Positions 24,565 to 35,918 of a stretch of 64,000 bases of DNA are shown here, piece after piece; position 1 is the stretch's first letter; each line of letters starts with the position of its first letter. Source of the stretch: Brevundimonas lutea (GTDB lineage Bacteria; Pseudomonadota; Alphaproteobacteria; Caulobacterales; Caulobacteraceae); the NCBI RefSeq assembly GCF_003704105.1, contig NZ_QUOQ01000007.1, positions 124,001 through 188,000 of the forward strand, read 5' to 3'. Below the pieces are notes generated by a model that did not search any database, was not told where the DNA came from, and saw only the letters and a list, made by a program, of their open reading frames with translations. The translations under genes were made by a program, and so were the position numbers.

Positions 24565-25457
24565 CAGGCGAACAGGATCGACGACAGGCGCCGACGTCCG
24601 TCGCGGGCGATGGGCGAGCCGGGGCCGGCGGCCTCGAACACGGTCAGAAGCTGCTTGCGCGCCGCCTGATCGTTCCAGTCGCGGTCGGCCTCGACGATCT
24701 TCAACAGATGATCGATCGCTGCCTCCAACTGGCCAGAGGCGGCGAGGGCCTCGGCCAGTTCGAACCGGGCCTGATGATCGCTCGGATCCGAAGACAGTCG
24801 GCTCTCGATCTGGGCCGTCTCGCCGGTCGGCCTGGCGCCCAGCGACAGCTTGGCGCGCACGGCGTTGACGGCAGGCTCCTTCGACGGATCCGGGGCCATG
24901 GCGATGGTCTGGCGCGCCTGTTCGACGTCGCCGCCGGCCAGATAGACCGAGGCCATGCCGGCGACGGCCTTTTGGTTATCGGGCTCCAGCTGCAGCACCT
25001 GGGCATAGGCCTGGGCCGCGCCGCCCCAGTCCTGAAGGCCCGCCGACTCCTCGGCCATGTCGAGCAGCTGATCGACGTCAGACGGGCCCTGCTCTCCACC
25101 TGCTTGCTTATCGATGAAGGCCTTCACCTGGCTCTCGGGCAGGGCGCCCTGGAAGCCATCGACCGGCTGGCCGTCCTTGAAGGCGTAGACGGTGGGAATC
25201 GACTGGACACGCAGCTGGCCCGCATAGGCCGGGTTCTCGTCGATGTTGATCTTGACCAGCTTGACCGCCCCGCGCGCGCCGCGAACAGCCTTTTCGATAG
25301 CCGGAGTCAGTTGGCGACACGGGCCGCACCACGGCGCCCAGAAGTCGACGATCACCGGCTGCTGGCGCGAGGCCTCGACCACGTCCTGCATGAAGCCGGC
25401 GTCGGTGCCGTCCTTGATCAGGTCTTCGGGTGTGGTGGTCGTATCGGCGAAGGTCAT
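24564..25457 (-). CDS. Thioredoxin/TPR co-chaperone (CnoX/YbbN-like)
   Basis: 297 residues. Residues 10-115 are a thioredoxin fold with the full active site WCGPC (Cys44, Cys47) and the cis-Pro segment VQSIPTVYAF. The rest is helical TPR-like repeats, as in E. coli CnoX/YbbN. In E. coli that protein is a chlorine-activated holdase, while the WCGPC form in alphaproteobacteria keeps reductase activity and can reduce mixed disulfides in clients; here that is inferred from the motif. It is first in the trx-lon-trm112 chain. Confidence 0.88.
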   Translation of the reverse strand: MTFADTTTTPEDLIKDGTDAGFMQDVVEASRQQPVIVDFWAPWCGPCRQLTPAIEKAVRGARGAVKLVKINIDENPAYAGQLRVQSIPTVYAFKDGQPVDGFQGALPESQVKAFIDKQAGGEQGPSDVDQLLDMAEESAGLQDWGGAAQAYAQVLQLEPDNQKAVAGMASVYLAGGDVEQARQTIAMAPDPSKEPAVNAVRAKLSLGARPTGETAQIESRLSSDPSDHQARFELAEALAASGQLEAAIDHLLKIVEADRDWNDQAARKQLLTVFEAAGPGSPIARDGRRRLSSILFA

Positions 25458-25532
25458 GGCGGCTCTTGATCGGTCGTGAATTGGGGAAACGCGATACCGC
25501 CCAGATGGTCGCGCGAACCGGATGTCGCAATC

Positions 25533-26048
25533 TCAGACGACGGCGCCGGCCTCGAAATCGACCACGATCGGCTGGCGGCCGATCTTGCTCAGGAAGCGGT
25601 CAAAGGCCTCCCGCCTCAGCGCGGTGGTGGCGGTGTTGGTTAGGGGGTGAAAGTTGACGACGTCGGCCTCGGCGAGGCGGCGGTCCAGCACGAAGGTCAC
25701 GCGGCGGTCTGCGTCGTTGATCAGCCCCAGAGCCGTCACCGACCCCGGCCGCACGCCCAGAGTATCGAACAGCAGCGCTTCGGCGCCGAAAGACAGCCGG
25801 TCGGCGCCGATCACCCGGTGCAGGGACTTCAGGTCTATCACCGTGTCCTGGCGCGCGGAAACCAGCCACAGCCGGCCCTTCTTGTCCTTCAGGAACAGGT
25901 TCTTGGTGTGAACGCCGGGCATGGCGGCCTTCAGCTCCAGCCCCTCCTCGACGCGGAACACGGCGGGATGATCGAGGGTGGTCTGGTCGACGCCGCGCTC
26001 GGCCATCCAGGCCAGCAGGCGGTCGCGATCGAAGGCGGGCTCGGACAT
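25533..26048 (-). CDS. Prolyl-tRNA deacylase / YbaK-like editing protein
   Basis: 171 residues from ATG 26048 (AAGGAT about 5 bases upstream); the longer frame upstream lacks the family pattern. The YbaK/aminoacyl-tRNA deacylase domain is complete: [13 protein letters not shown], then the conserved [29 protein letters not shown] and the C-terminal NAxx region [21 protein letters not shown]. This layout fits ProX/PrdX, a free-standing editing enzyme that removes Ala from mis-charged tRNA-Pro. It lies alone, divergent to the OxyR-like gene. Confidence 0.88.
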   Translation of the reverse strand: MSEPAFDRDRLLAWMAERGVDQTTLDHPAVFRVEEGLELKAAMPGVHTKNLFLKDKKGRLWLVSARQDTVIDLKSLHRVIGADRLSFGAEALLFDTLGVRPGSVTALGLINDADRRVTFVLDRRLAEADVVNFHPLTNTATTALRREAFDRFLSKIGRQPIVVDFEAGAVV

Positions 26049-26172
26049 CCCATCCTTGGGAGCACCCGCCGCCCCGACGATCAAGGGGGGACATTCGATA
26101 AACATCGTCGATGGTCTTTGACGGGGCGATAGCAGCGGCCTATCAGCCAACCCCCACGATCGGAGCCTCGCC

Positions 26173-27060
26173 GTGCTGCCCACCCTGCGCCAGCTGCAGT
26201 ATCTGAAACTGCTCGCCGAGCATGGCTCGTTCAGCCGCGCGGCCGAGGCGGCGCATGTCAGCCAGCCGGCCCTGAGCTCGGGCGTGCAGGAGCTGGAGAA
26301 GGTGCTGGGCGCTCCGGTGGTCGAGCGCACCCGGGGTCAGGTCCAGCTGACCGCCGTGGGCGCCGAGGCGGTCAAGCGCGCCGCAGACGTGCTGGCCCGC
26401 ACCGAGGATCTGGTCGAGGCCGCGCGAAACGCCGGCAAGCCTCTGTCCGGCCGATTCCGGCTTGGCGTCATCCCGACGGTGGCGCCCTTCCTTTTGCCCG
26501 CCAAGCTCCCGGGCCTGACGGCGGCCCATCCCAAGCTGAGGCTGTTTTTGCGCGAGGACCTGACCCCCCGGCTGGTGGCGGCGCTGAAGGCGGGCACGCT
26601 GGACGCCGCCGTCATCGCCCTGCCCTACGACCTGTCGGGGCTGGAGAGCGCATCGATCGGCTCGGACGAGATCCTGGCCGCCGCCCCCGCCGGCCATCGG
26701 CTGGCGGTCGAGGGGGCGCTGGTCCCCGGCGCGCTCCGGGCCGACGATCTGATCCTGCTGGAAGACGGCCACTGCCTGCGCGACCAGGCCCTGGCCGCCT
26801 TCGACATCGATGCGCCGCGCGGCGAGGACGTCTTCGCCGCCACCAGCCTGCACACCTTGGTGCAGATGATCGGCTCGGGGCTCGGCGTCAGCTTCCTGCC
26901 CGAGATGGCGGTCAAGGCGGGTCTGGCCGACACGCCGTCGGTGGTGGTGCGGCGCCTGGAGGGCGCGGCCCCCCGGCGCGAGATCGTGGTCGCCTGGCGC
27001 TCCGGCTCCAGCCGCGCCAAGGAAGCCCGGATGCTGGCCGAGGCGCTGACGCTGGAATAG
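26173..27060 (+). CDS. OxyR-like LysR regulator lacking the resolving cysteine
   Basis: 295 residues from GTG 26173. The N-terminal winged helix reads [21 protein letters not shown] with a recognition helix [12 protein letters not shown]. The effector domain holds the OxyR signature [12 protein letters not shown] with the peroxidatic Cys201. In E. coli OxyR a second cysteine stands nine residues on; here that residue is Phe210, and no other cysteine occurs in the protein. It could therefore sense peroxide only through a single-thiol state such as sulfenic acid or mixed disulfide, or sense something else. No catalase or peroxiredoxin gene adjoins it. Confidence 0.85.
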   Translation: MLPTLRQLQYLKLLAEHGSFSRAAEAAHVSQPALSSGVQELEKVLGAPVVERTRGQVQLTAVGAEAVKRAADVLARTEDLVEAARNAGKPLSGRFRLGVIPTVAPFLLPAKLPGLTAAHPKLRLFLREDLTPRLVAALKAGTLDAAVIALPYDLSGLESASIGSDEILAAAPAGHRLAVEGALVPGALRADDLILLEDGHCLRDQALAAFDIDAPRGEDVFAATSLHTLVQMIGSGLGVSFLPEMAVKAGLADTPSVVVRRLEGAAPRREIVVAWRSGSSRAKEARMLAEALTLE

Positions 27061-27079
27061 GCCGGAAACGTGCTGAAGC

Positions 27080-27107
27080 GAGGCCGGCGGTGGGCTCCGC
27101 CGGCCTC
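27080..27107. terminator. Hairpin after OxyR-like gene
   Basis: Arms GAGGCCGGCGG and CCGCCGGCCTC pair perfectly over 11 bp around a 6-base loop, 20 bases after the stop of the LysR gene. There is no T tract. A second stem, GGGGGCGA/TCGCCCCC (27147-27165), faces the stop of the convergent gene at 27173. Together they probably end transcription from both sides. Confidence 0.45.
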
Positions 27108-27172
27108 GTCGCGATCGCCGGCCGAGGCGCCAGGGTCCCCAACCTCGGGGGCGATCGTCGCCCCCTTGCCAA

Positions 27173-27748
27173 TCAGGCGCCGGCGGCGGCCGGGGTCTGG
27201 GTCGGCGTCGCCTCGACCGAGGGTGCAGCGACGGGCGGGGCGGGGGGTGAGGCGTCAGCGGCCGGCGCCGCCACGGACGTCGCGGCCGGCGCTATAGGGG
27301 TCGGGGCGGGCGCGACGCCACACTGGCGGCCCTGATAGATGCCGCTGAGCAAGGTGCGCCGCTGGTCGGCGGTCTGGATTCGCTGGGCCTCGGCCTGGGC
27401 GCGCGCCTCGGCGCTGCGGCGAGCGGCGGCGCCGGCGGCGTTGGCGAACATGCCCAGGCCCGGAACGCGACCGAGCACGCCGGAGTGGAGCGCTGCGGTG
27501 AGGGCCACGCTGGTCGCGCCATCGGCCATCGCGCCCTGGCCGCGTGCGTTCTCGGCGTTTCGGGCGGAGACGCCGGAAATCTGCTCCATGCGGGCGATCT
27601 CGGCAGTCAGTTGATCGCAGGTCATGGCCGCGTCCGTGGGGTAGGACACGTGAAGTTGCGGTTCGGCCTGTCTCTGGGCGTGGGCGACGGTCGGCAGGGC
27701 CAGGGCCAGGGCGGCGCAGGCTGTCGTGATCGAGTTTCGGGTTTTCAT
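27173..27748 (-). CDS. Secreted hypothetical protein with Ala/Pro-rich tail
   Basis: 191 residues; AGGAGG lies 7 bases before the ATG. A signal peptide ends VAHAQ. The mature N-terminus has a Cys (MTCDQLTAEIARMEQ) starting a helical region rich in Ala, Arg and Gln up to LLSGIYQGRQC, which has a second Cys that could bridge to the first. The last 45 residues are a low-complexity Ala, Pro and Thr tail. I do not recognise a family; proteins of this shape occur in Caulobacterales and may be periplasmic. Transcribed alone, facing the OxyR-like gene. Confidence 0.7.
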   Translation of the reverse strand: MKTRNSITTACAALALALPTVAHAQRQAEPQLHVSYPTDAAMTCDQLTAEIARMEQISGVSARNAENARGQGAMADGATSVALTAALHSGVLGRVPGLGMFANAAGAAARRSAEARAQAEAQRIQTADQRRTLLSGIYQGRQCGVAPAPTPIAPAATSVAAPAADASPPAPPVAAPSVEATPTQTPAAAGA

Positions 27749-27884
27749 CGGTTCGCCTCCTCAAGACGGTTCGCGCCGCCCCGAGATTTGGCGGAGCGGT
27801 GATCCATGAGGGACTTTGGTCCGGCGCGACGTCTCAGGCTTCATCCATTTGAATGAAGCCTGAGCGTTTCCGACCGGCTGGCGG

Positions 27885-28958
27885 TCAGTGAAGAACGGTG
27901 ACCGATCCGGCGAGCAGCGCCGCCGCCTCGGCCTGACGCGAGCAGCCGGTCTTTTCCAGCACCCCGCGCAACTGGCTTCGCACGGTGGTGATCGCGACCC
28001 CGCCCTGTTCGGCGATCTCCTCGGCAGACTTGCCGGTGGCCAGTCCGCCGGCCACCCGCGCCTCGGACGGGGTGAAGTCGAACAGCGACCGCAACAGGTC
28101 GATCGAGGGTTCCCGCCCGGCCGCGACCGGGGTGATCAGCAGCAGCGCATAGCTCTGGCCGAAGACATCCTGGGCCGTGCGCCGCACCGGCATGACGTGA
28201 ACGACCTTGACGGCGCGGCCCTCTCCGTCGCGCAGGGGAAACGACCGTGGCTCCGCGCCGGTGTTGATCGACGCCAGGGCGCCGGCCAGCTGGTCGTTGG
28301 CGCGTCGGTCGGTCAGGGAGACGCGGCCGTGGGCGGTGAACACGACATGGTCGCCCAGCGCCTCGATCATCGGACTGGCCTGGATCGCCCTGCCCCCGTC
28401 GCCCAGCAGCGCGGCGGGCAGTCCCAGGCCCTCCAGAATTTCGGCGGCGCCCTTGGCCCGTTGCTGGCCCAGCCGGGCCGTGACCAGGGCGCTGCGCGCC
28501 AGATGGGGACGCAGGGCGTTCAGGGCCTCGACCCGGTCCGGCTCGATGGGGCCGCGTTCGAAATCCCGCTCGACGGTGAAGACGATGTCGTCGCCGGTCG
28601 GAATCCTGAGGCCCGTGCCCGCCGACCAGCCCAGGCCACGCGGCCGAAAGAAGTCGCGATAGATCGGGTCCCGGTCGAGATCCTGATCGGTCCAGAAATC
28701 ACGCTCGACGAAGAAGGAGGGCTGGGTCTGGCTCATAAGGCACAGACGCCGGCTGCAGCGCCGAAACCAGCCGTCGCCGACATAGGCGTCGAACACGGGG
28801 CGAAGAGTGTCTGACGCCGTCCAGTTCAGGGTCTGGCGCGCCGAGAACATCACCCCGCCCCGCGCCTGGGCCAGGGCGGCGAGGTCGTCCAGCACGTCGG
28901 GCCACAGCTCCGGCACGACGGAGCATTCATAGATGCGGTCGATCAAGGCGTCCGTCAT
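27885..28958 (-). CDS. LuxR-type HTH regulator with N-terminal sensory region
   Basis: 357 residues from ATG 28958 (GGGGG about 6 bases upstream); an in-frame extension to 29213 looks non-coding. The C-terminal LuxR helix-turn-helix is at residues about 300-350 (FTPSEARVAGGLATGKS, then VAITTVRSQLRGVLEKTGCSRQ). The N-terminal 280 residues (LIDRIYECSVVPELWPDVLDDLA at the start) match a common alphaproteobacterial layout with a PAS-like region of unknown ligand. There is no receiver and no autoinducer domain. No target gene is evident beside it. Confidence 0.8.
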   Translation of the reverse strand: MTDALIDRIYECSVVPELWPDVLDDLAALAQARGGVMFSARQTLNWTASDTLRPVFDAYVGDGWFRRCSRRLCLMSQTQPSFFVERDFWTDQDLDRDPIYRDFFRPRGLGWSAGTGLRIPTGDDIVFTVERDFERGPIEPDRVEALNALRPHLARSALVTARLGQQRAKGAAEILEGLGLPAALLGDGGRAIQASPMIEALGDHVVFTAHGRVSLTDRRANDQLAGALASINTGAEPRSFPLRDGEGRAVKVVHVMPVRRTAQDVFGQSYALLLITPVAAGREPSIDLLRSLFDFTPSEARVAGGLATGKSAEEIAEQGGVAITTVRSQLRGVLEKTGCSRQAEAAALLAGSVTVLH

Positions 28959-29330
28959 GCCCGGCCCCCAGCTCGCCTCGACGAACCGTGGTTCGCGAGG
29001 TGCGATCGAGGTGACATGAAAGGCGTGACCCGGCAAGTGCCGGTCTCTCCGCCGCTCCCGGCCCGCCGCCCTCAGGTCCGACCTCCGATGCGCTGACCTA
29101 GGGTCCGTTCCCCACCCCCCACCGATGTGGGGAAATGTCCGCTGCCTGCGTGTCTGCCGAATGTCCGGTTGCCGGCATGGAGCCAATGACGGGACGCGAC
29201 GCAAAGCAAACACTCAGGCTCGCGGTTAGGCTTCGGAGAATCGATGTCGAACACTCCAACCATCTCATGACGTTGGGGCTCGGGCTGCTCCGTCTAGCGT
29301 CTCAGGCACCTCACCCCTATTGGTAACCCG
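28959..29330. other. Intergenic region with one copy of a 14-bp repeat
   Basis: About 370 bases upstream of two divergent genes. It holds the first copy (29157-29170) of CCGAATGTCCGGTT, repeated at 29985-29998 on the far side of the next gene, and a short CCCCAC...GTGGGG inverted repeat at about 29112-29132. No coding frame is convincing. Confidence 0.35.
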
Positions 29331-29903
29331 ATGGACGACCAGAAATCGGCGCGGGCATTCGATCCCTACCTACTGTCAGGCGAGCGCATGCTGTGGGCAG
29401 GTCAGCCAAAACAGGGCTTGGCGTTCGCTGGCAAAGACGTCTTTCTCATTCCGTTCAGCCTCCTTTGGGGTGGATTTGCGATCTTCTGGAACGCTGCGGT
29501 CTGGTTTGTTCCATTTGGAGAAGATGGGGCCGGTTGGTTCTTCAAGCTTTGGGGGCTGCCGTTTCTCGTGATCGGCCTCTATTTCATCGCCGGACGCTTC
29601 CTTCATGACGCGCACATCCGGAAGCAGTTGGTCTACGCGGTCACCGACCAGCGCATTCTAACCCTCCGCCGATCTACGATCAGTTCAATGAAGATTGACC
29701 GGCTACCGCGCCTGGAGTTTTCCGAGCACCGTGATGGCACTGGGACTTTGACTTTTGGGTCCAGCAGCCAAATGGCGTTTCTGGCTATGAGCGGTCTGAC
29801 TTGGTGGTTACCCCCAGCGGCATCTTCCACCCAGATGTTCCGCATCAAGAATGCACGAACAGTCTACAAGCTCATCCGAAAGGGCTCGCGTCCTCAAACG
29901 TGA
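29331..29903 (+). CDS. Small membrane protein with bacterial PH-like domain
   Basis: 190 residues. A soluble start DPYLLSGERMLWAGQPKQG is the common opening of bacterial PH-domain membrane proteins. Two transmembrane segments follow at about 37-60 and 73-90. The PH-like beta domain begins with YAVTDQRILTLRR and ends near residue 183. No function is known for this subtype. The base composition is lower in GC than its neighbours, and the gene lies between two copies of a 14-bp repeat, so transfer is possible. Confidence 0.65.
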   Translation: MDDQKSARAFDPYLLSGERMLWAGQPKQGLAFAGKDVFLIPFSLLWGGFAIFWNAAVWFVPFGEDGAGWFFKLWGLPFLVIGLYFIAGRFLHDAHIRKQLVYAVTDQRILTLRRSTISSMKIDRLPRLEFSEHRDGTGTLTFGSSSQMAFLAMSGLTWWLPPAASSTQMFRIKNARTVYKLIRKGSRPQT

Positions 29904-30064
29904 AAGCGGCAGACATTGACAGTCAGACGACGACATAACCATCCATAGCAGCGGCTCAGAAAGTCTGCTTTCGGGTGGTCGACCGAATGTCCGGTTACCA
30001 CTCGTCAGGTCGTGACCGGCCTCGACCCATAGGCGACATTCGTCACCTGTGCTCTCATGCGGGC

Positions 30065-30562
30065 ATGACAATCAGCGAACTTACAGTAGCAGCTGCTTTT
30101 CTACTCCAGTTAGCGACGAGCGACCGGCCCGTCTTTCCAAGGAACGATGTCCTTGTCGCCTACGCCGATAACGAAACAGCCACAGCAGTCGGAAGCCCTC
30201 TTGCTCTGCCGAACAGTAGTCTCCGCCTGCACATTTATACCGTCCACCGAAATGGGCTGCCGCTATCCGCTGGGAGGACGCCAGCCTATAGCGACGAGTG
30301 GGTCGACATCGACTGTCGCGCAAGAACGCTTAGAGTATTTCAAGCCAGTTTTTTCCGACCAAACGCCGACACCTTGGAAGCGAGGAACGATCAAGCCCCC
30401 TTCGTCTCGGTGGCCGGTGAGCCTCTCCGTGAGCGTCAGTTAGAGACCACATGCGGGACGGCTGAGCGTCCGCGATACGCCGACTACTTCTTGTTCATGG
30501 AGGCCTACGGTTTGCACGATGGACGGACGCCTCGATCCTCACCTGGACCGCTTGTCCCGTAG
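30065..30562 (+). CDS. Hypothetical exported protein
   Basis: 165 residues from ATG 30065 (MTISELTVAAAFLLQ), a possible signal peptide. The body has a WVDIDCRARTLRV strand pair and a late PLRERQLETTCGTAE, with two cysteines. This pattern is like small surface-adhesin-E-type or cell-envelope proteins seen often in proteobacteria, but the match is loose. An upstream extension to 29975 would cross the repeat and is rejected. The codon pattern is weaker than in nearby core genes, in line with a transferred or fast-evolving gene. Confidence 0.5.
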   Translation: MTISELTVAAAFLLQLATSDRPVFPRNDVLVAYADNETATAVGSPLALPNSSLRLHIYTVHRNGLPLSAGRTPAYSDEWVDIDCRARTLRVFQASFFRPNADTLEARNDQAPFVSVAGEPLRERQLETTCGTAERPRYADYFLFMEAYGLHDGRTPRSSPGPLVP

Positions 30563-30624
30563 GTCTCCTTTCCACCCGTTGCCGACTTACGTACCGTCCG
30601 CTCGTGAGCGGCGCCTGAAACAAA

Positions 30625-30654
30625 AAAGGCCGGCGGATCGCTCCGCCGGCCTTT
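30625..30654 (-). terminator. Intrinsic terminator of acnA
   Basis: Arms AAAGGCCGGCGGA / TCCGCCGGCCTTT pair perfectly over 13 bp around a 4-base loop. On the minus strand the stem is followed by a run of six T. It lies 25 bases past the aconitase stop: a classical Rho-independent terminator. From the plus strand it would also end the hypothetical gene at 30562. Confidence 0.85.
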
Positions 30655-30678
30655 CCGTATTCGCTCTGACCCGGCGGC

Positions 30679-33387
<2,709 letters not shown>

Positions 33388-33570
33388 GGGGGAGTCCTCT
33401 GGTCAACGCCGCCCGACAATCCGGTTGCGCCATCGCGCGGTCTGCCCCGGGGCGCACAGGTCCCAAGGGCGCGCGGCGAAGGCCTGCTGCGGCGAGCCCG
33501 GATATAGCGACGCTGGGTCGCGGCGTCCATGTATCCACGTCGTCGACAGGGACATTGCGAAGGGTTCGCA

Positions 33571-33735
33571 CTTCCCTCCCCGTTCGCAGGGGAAGGTGGG
33601 CCGCGAAGCGGGTCGGATGGGGGGGCTGGTCGAGCGGGGCGGGCTGCCTTCGATCGCGCGTTGTCGCAACCACTGGCGGATACACCCCCCATCCGTCTCG
33701 CTTCGCGCGCCACCTTGCCCCGCAGGGGGGGAAGG
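33571..33735. repeat. MITE-like imperfect inverted-repeat element before ccmA
   Basis: The left arm (33571-33624, containing GGGGAAGGTGGGCCGCGAAG and GGTCGGATGGGGGG) matches the reverse complement of the right arm (33683-33735, containing CCCCCCATCCGTCTC and CTTCGCGCGCCACCTTGCCCC) at most positions over about 50 bp, around a spacer of about 60 bp. Such dispersed inverted repeats are common in Caulobacterales. Its right end gives the purine-rich GGGGGGGAAGG that acts as ribosome site for ccmA. Confidence 0.6.
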
Positions 33736-33736
33736 C

Positions 33737-34333
33737 ATGTTGAGCGTAACCGGTCTTTCCCTGTCGCGCGGCGAGCGCGTGCTGTTTCGAGACCTGTCGC
33801 TGGCGCTGGACGCAGGCCAGGCCGTCGCCCTGACCGGCGCCAATGGAGCGGGCAAGACCTCGCTGCTGCGCGCCATCGCCGGATTTCTGCGCCCCGACGC
33901 CGGGACCATCGCCGTCGACGGCCAGCCGCCGGCCGAGGCGCGGGATCGGCTGCATTTTCTGGGTCATCAGGACGGTCTGAAGGGCCAGCGCCTGACCGGT
34001 AACGAACTGGACTTCCAGGCCCGCTGGCTGGGGGCGGACGCGGCCGGGACTGCGCACGCCATCCAGACGCTGGGCCTCGACCCCTTGCTCGATCTCGAGA
34101 CGCGCAAGCTGTCGGCGGGCCAGCGCCGCCGCCTGGCCCTGGCCCGGCTGATCGCGGCGCCCCGGCCCCTGTGGCTGATGGACGAGCCGTTCGCTCCGCT
34201 GGACGCCGGCTGGCGCGAGGCCCTGGGCCGACTGATGGCCGAGCATCTGGTGGGCGGCGGCGCCATCCTCGCGGCCGTTCACGATCCGCTGCCGATCCCG
34301 GCCGCGGCGCTCGATCTGGGCGGCCTGTCGTGA
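33737..34333 (+). CDS. ccmA: Cytochrome c biogenesis ATP-binding protein CcmA
   Basis: 198 residues from ATG 33737; the purine-rich end of an inverted repeat is directly upstream. It is the ATPase of the CcmABCD complex that releases holo-CcmE during haem delivery to apocytochrome c. Walker A is [11 protein letters not shown], the signature [14 protein letters not shown], and Walker [13 protein letters not shown]. The length and the short family-type start ([15 protein letters not shown]) fit CcmA rather than other ABC ATPases. Its stop overlaps the ccmB start (GTGA). Confidence 0.93.
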   Translation: MLSVTGLSLSRGERVLFRDLSLALDAGQAVALTGANGAGKTSLLRAIAGFLRPDAGTIAVDGQPPAEARDRLHFLGHQDGLKGQRLTGNELDFQARWLGADAAGTAHAIQTLGLDPLLDLETRKLSAGQRRRLALARLIAAPRPLWLMDEPFAPLDAGWREALGRLMAEHLVGGGAILAAVHDPLPIPAAALDLGGLS

Positions 34334-34995
34334 GCGCGGCCGCTCTCCTGTTCCGGCGTGAGCTGGCCCTCAGCTGGGGCGGGGGCGGCGGCCCGCTGGT
34401 GGCGGTCGGCTTCCTGGCCACCCTGACCACCCTGATCCCGCTGGCGGCCGGCGCCGATCCGACGCGGCTGGCGCCGCTGGCCGCCGCCGTCGCCTGGGTC
34501 GCCCTGGCCCTGGCCAGCCTGCTCAGCCTCGAGCGCCTGTTCGAGCGGGATCACGAGGACGGCGCCCTGGACCTGTTGGCTCTGGGCCCCTTGCCGCTGG
34601 AGGCGGTGTGCGCGCTCAAGGCCCTGGCTCACTGGGTCGGCACCGGCCTGCCGCTGGCCCTCGCCGCGCCCGTCGCGGCGCTGGCGCTAGGCCTGGCGCC
34701 GAGCCTTGCGCCGCTGGCGCTCGTGGCCGGCCTGCTCGGCGGCCTGGGGTTCAGCTTCATCGGGGCCCTAGGCGCGGCCCTTGCCCTGGGCGCGCGGCGC
34801 GGCGGGCTTCTGATCGCGGCGGTGGTGCTGCCGCTGTTCATCCCGCCGGTGATTTTCGGCGGCGGCGCCCTGGCCCGCGCCGCCGACGGCCAGTCCCCGC
34901 TCCAGGCGCTGGCGCTGCTGGCCGCCTACGCCCTGTTCGCCGCCGCCGTCAGCCCGCTGGCCGCTGCGGCGGCAGTGCGCAACGCTCAATCATGA
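34330..34995 (+). CDS. ccmB: Haem exporter membrane protein CcmB
   Basis: 221 residues from GTG 34330, which overlaps the ccmA stop as GTGA. Six hydrophobic segments can be made out. The family opening [11 protein letters not shown], the cytoplasmic [18 protein letters not shown] and the late [13 protein letters not shown] are typical of CcmB. It partners CcmA and CcmC in the inner membrane. Very rich in Ala and Leu, with codons as in its neighbours. Confidence 0.93.
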   Translation: MSAAALLFRRELALSWGGGGGPLVAVGFLATLTTLIPLAAGADPTRLAPLAAAVAWVALALASLLSLERLFERDHEDGALDLLALGPLPLEAVCALKALAHWVGTGLPLALAAPVAALALGLAPSLAPLALVAGLLGGLGFSFIGALGAALALGARRGGLLIAAVVLPLFIPPVIFGGGALARAADGQSPLQALALLAAYALFAAAVSPLAAAAAVRNAQS

Positions 34996-35049
34996 GGCGC
35001 GGCGTCGCGTCTCTGGTCAGCGACCGCCGGGAGTTCTAAGGAGCCCGCC

Positions 35050-35769
35050 ATGTTCGGCCTCGCCAATCCGGATCGGTTCATGCGGGTCACGCGCCCGCTG
35101 GTTCCGCTCGCCTGGGGCGCGGCGGCGATCCTGCTTGCGGTCGGCGTCTGGCTCAGCTTCTCGGCGCCCGAGGACTATCAGCAGGGCTCGACCGTGCGGA
35201 TCATGTTCATCCACGTGCCGGCGGCGACCCTGGGGCTCGGCGCCTATCTGGCGCTCGGCGTATCCAGCTTCTTCGCCCTGGTGTTTCGCCATGCGTTGGC
35301 GGACGCCGCGGCCCGAGCCGCGGCCCTGCCGGGGGCGATGTTCACATCCCTGGCGCTGATCACGGGCGCCCTGTGGGGCCAGCCGATGTGGGGGACGTGG
35401 TGGGTGTGGGACGCGCGCCTGACCTCGGTGCTGGTGCTGTTCCTGTTCTACCTCGGCTACATGGCCCTGCGGGCCTCGATCGACGACGAGCAAAAGGCGG
35501 CGCGGGCCGCGGCGGTGCTGGGCCTGGTCGGGCTGGTCAATCTGCCGATCGTCAAGTTCTCGGTCGACTGGTGGAACACCCTGCATCAGCCGGCCTCGCT
35601 GATCCGTTCGGGCGGGACCTCGGTCGACCCTGCCTTCCTGCCGGCCCTCCTGACCATGATGGCGGCCTATGGCGCGCTGTTTCTGGCGGTGTGGGTGACC
35701 GCCATCCGCACCGAGGTGACGCGCCGGCGCGTTCTGACCCTGCGCCAGCGCCGGGCGGCCATGGCGTGA
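35050..35769 (+). CDS. ccmC: Haem-handling membrane protein CcmC
   Basis: 239 residues, with AAGGAG 7-8 bases upstream. It presents haem to CcmE. The signature tryptophan-rich loop WGQPMWGTWWVWDARLTS is present, flanked by the two conserved histidines (FIHVPAA before it and NTLHQPASL after it), and six transmembrane segments fit. The 54-base gap after ccmB is the only real spacing in the cluster. The stop overlaps the ccmD start. Confidence 0.95.
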   Translation: MFGLANPDRFMRVTRPLVPLAWGAAAILLAVGVWLSFSAPEDYQQGSTVRIMFIHVPAATLGLGAYLALGVSSFFALVFRHALADAAARAAALPGAMFTSLALITGALWGQPMWGTWWVWDARLTSVLVLFLFYLGYMALRASIDDEQKAARAAAVLGLVGLVNLPIVKFSVDWWNTLHQPASLIRSGGTSVDPAFLPALLTMMAAYGALFLAVWVTAIRTEVTRRRVLTLRQRRAAMA

Positions 35770-35918
35770 CCGGCCTGACCTTGGACATGGGCCAGTACGC
35801 CGCCTTCGTCTGGCCGGCCTGGGGCGCGAGCCTGCTCGGCCTGGCCTTCGTCGTCGTGCGCACCCTCATGGCCGCGCGCCGTTGGTCCAGGGCGCTGAAA
35901 GACGAGGCCAAACGGTGA
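35766..35918 (+). CDS. ccmD: Small haem exporter protein CcmD
   Basis: 50 residues from GTG 35766 overlapping the ccmC stop (GTGA), or 43 from ATG 35787. The protein is one hydrophobic helix (YAAFVWPAWGASLLGLAFVV) after a short start, then a basic tail (RRWSRALKDEAKR): the exact layout of CcmD, which helps release holo-CcmE from CcmABC. Its position between ccmC and ccmG confirms the call. Confidence 0.88.
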   Translation: MTGLTLDMGQYAAFVWPAWGASLLGLAFVVVRTLMAARRWSRALKDEAKR

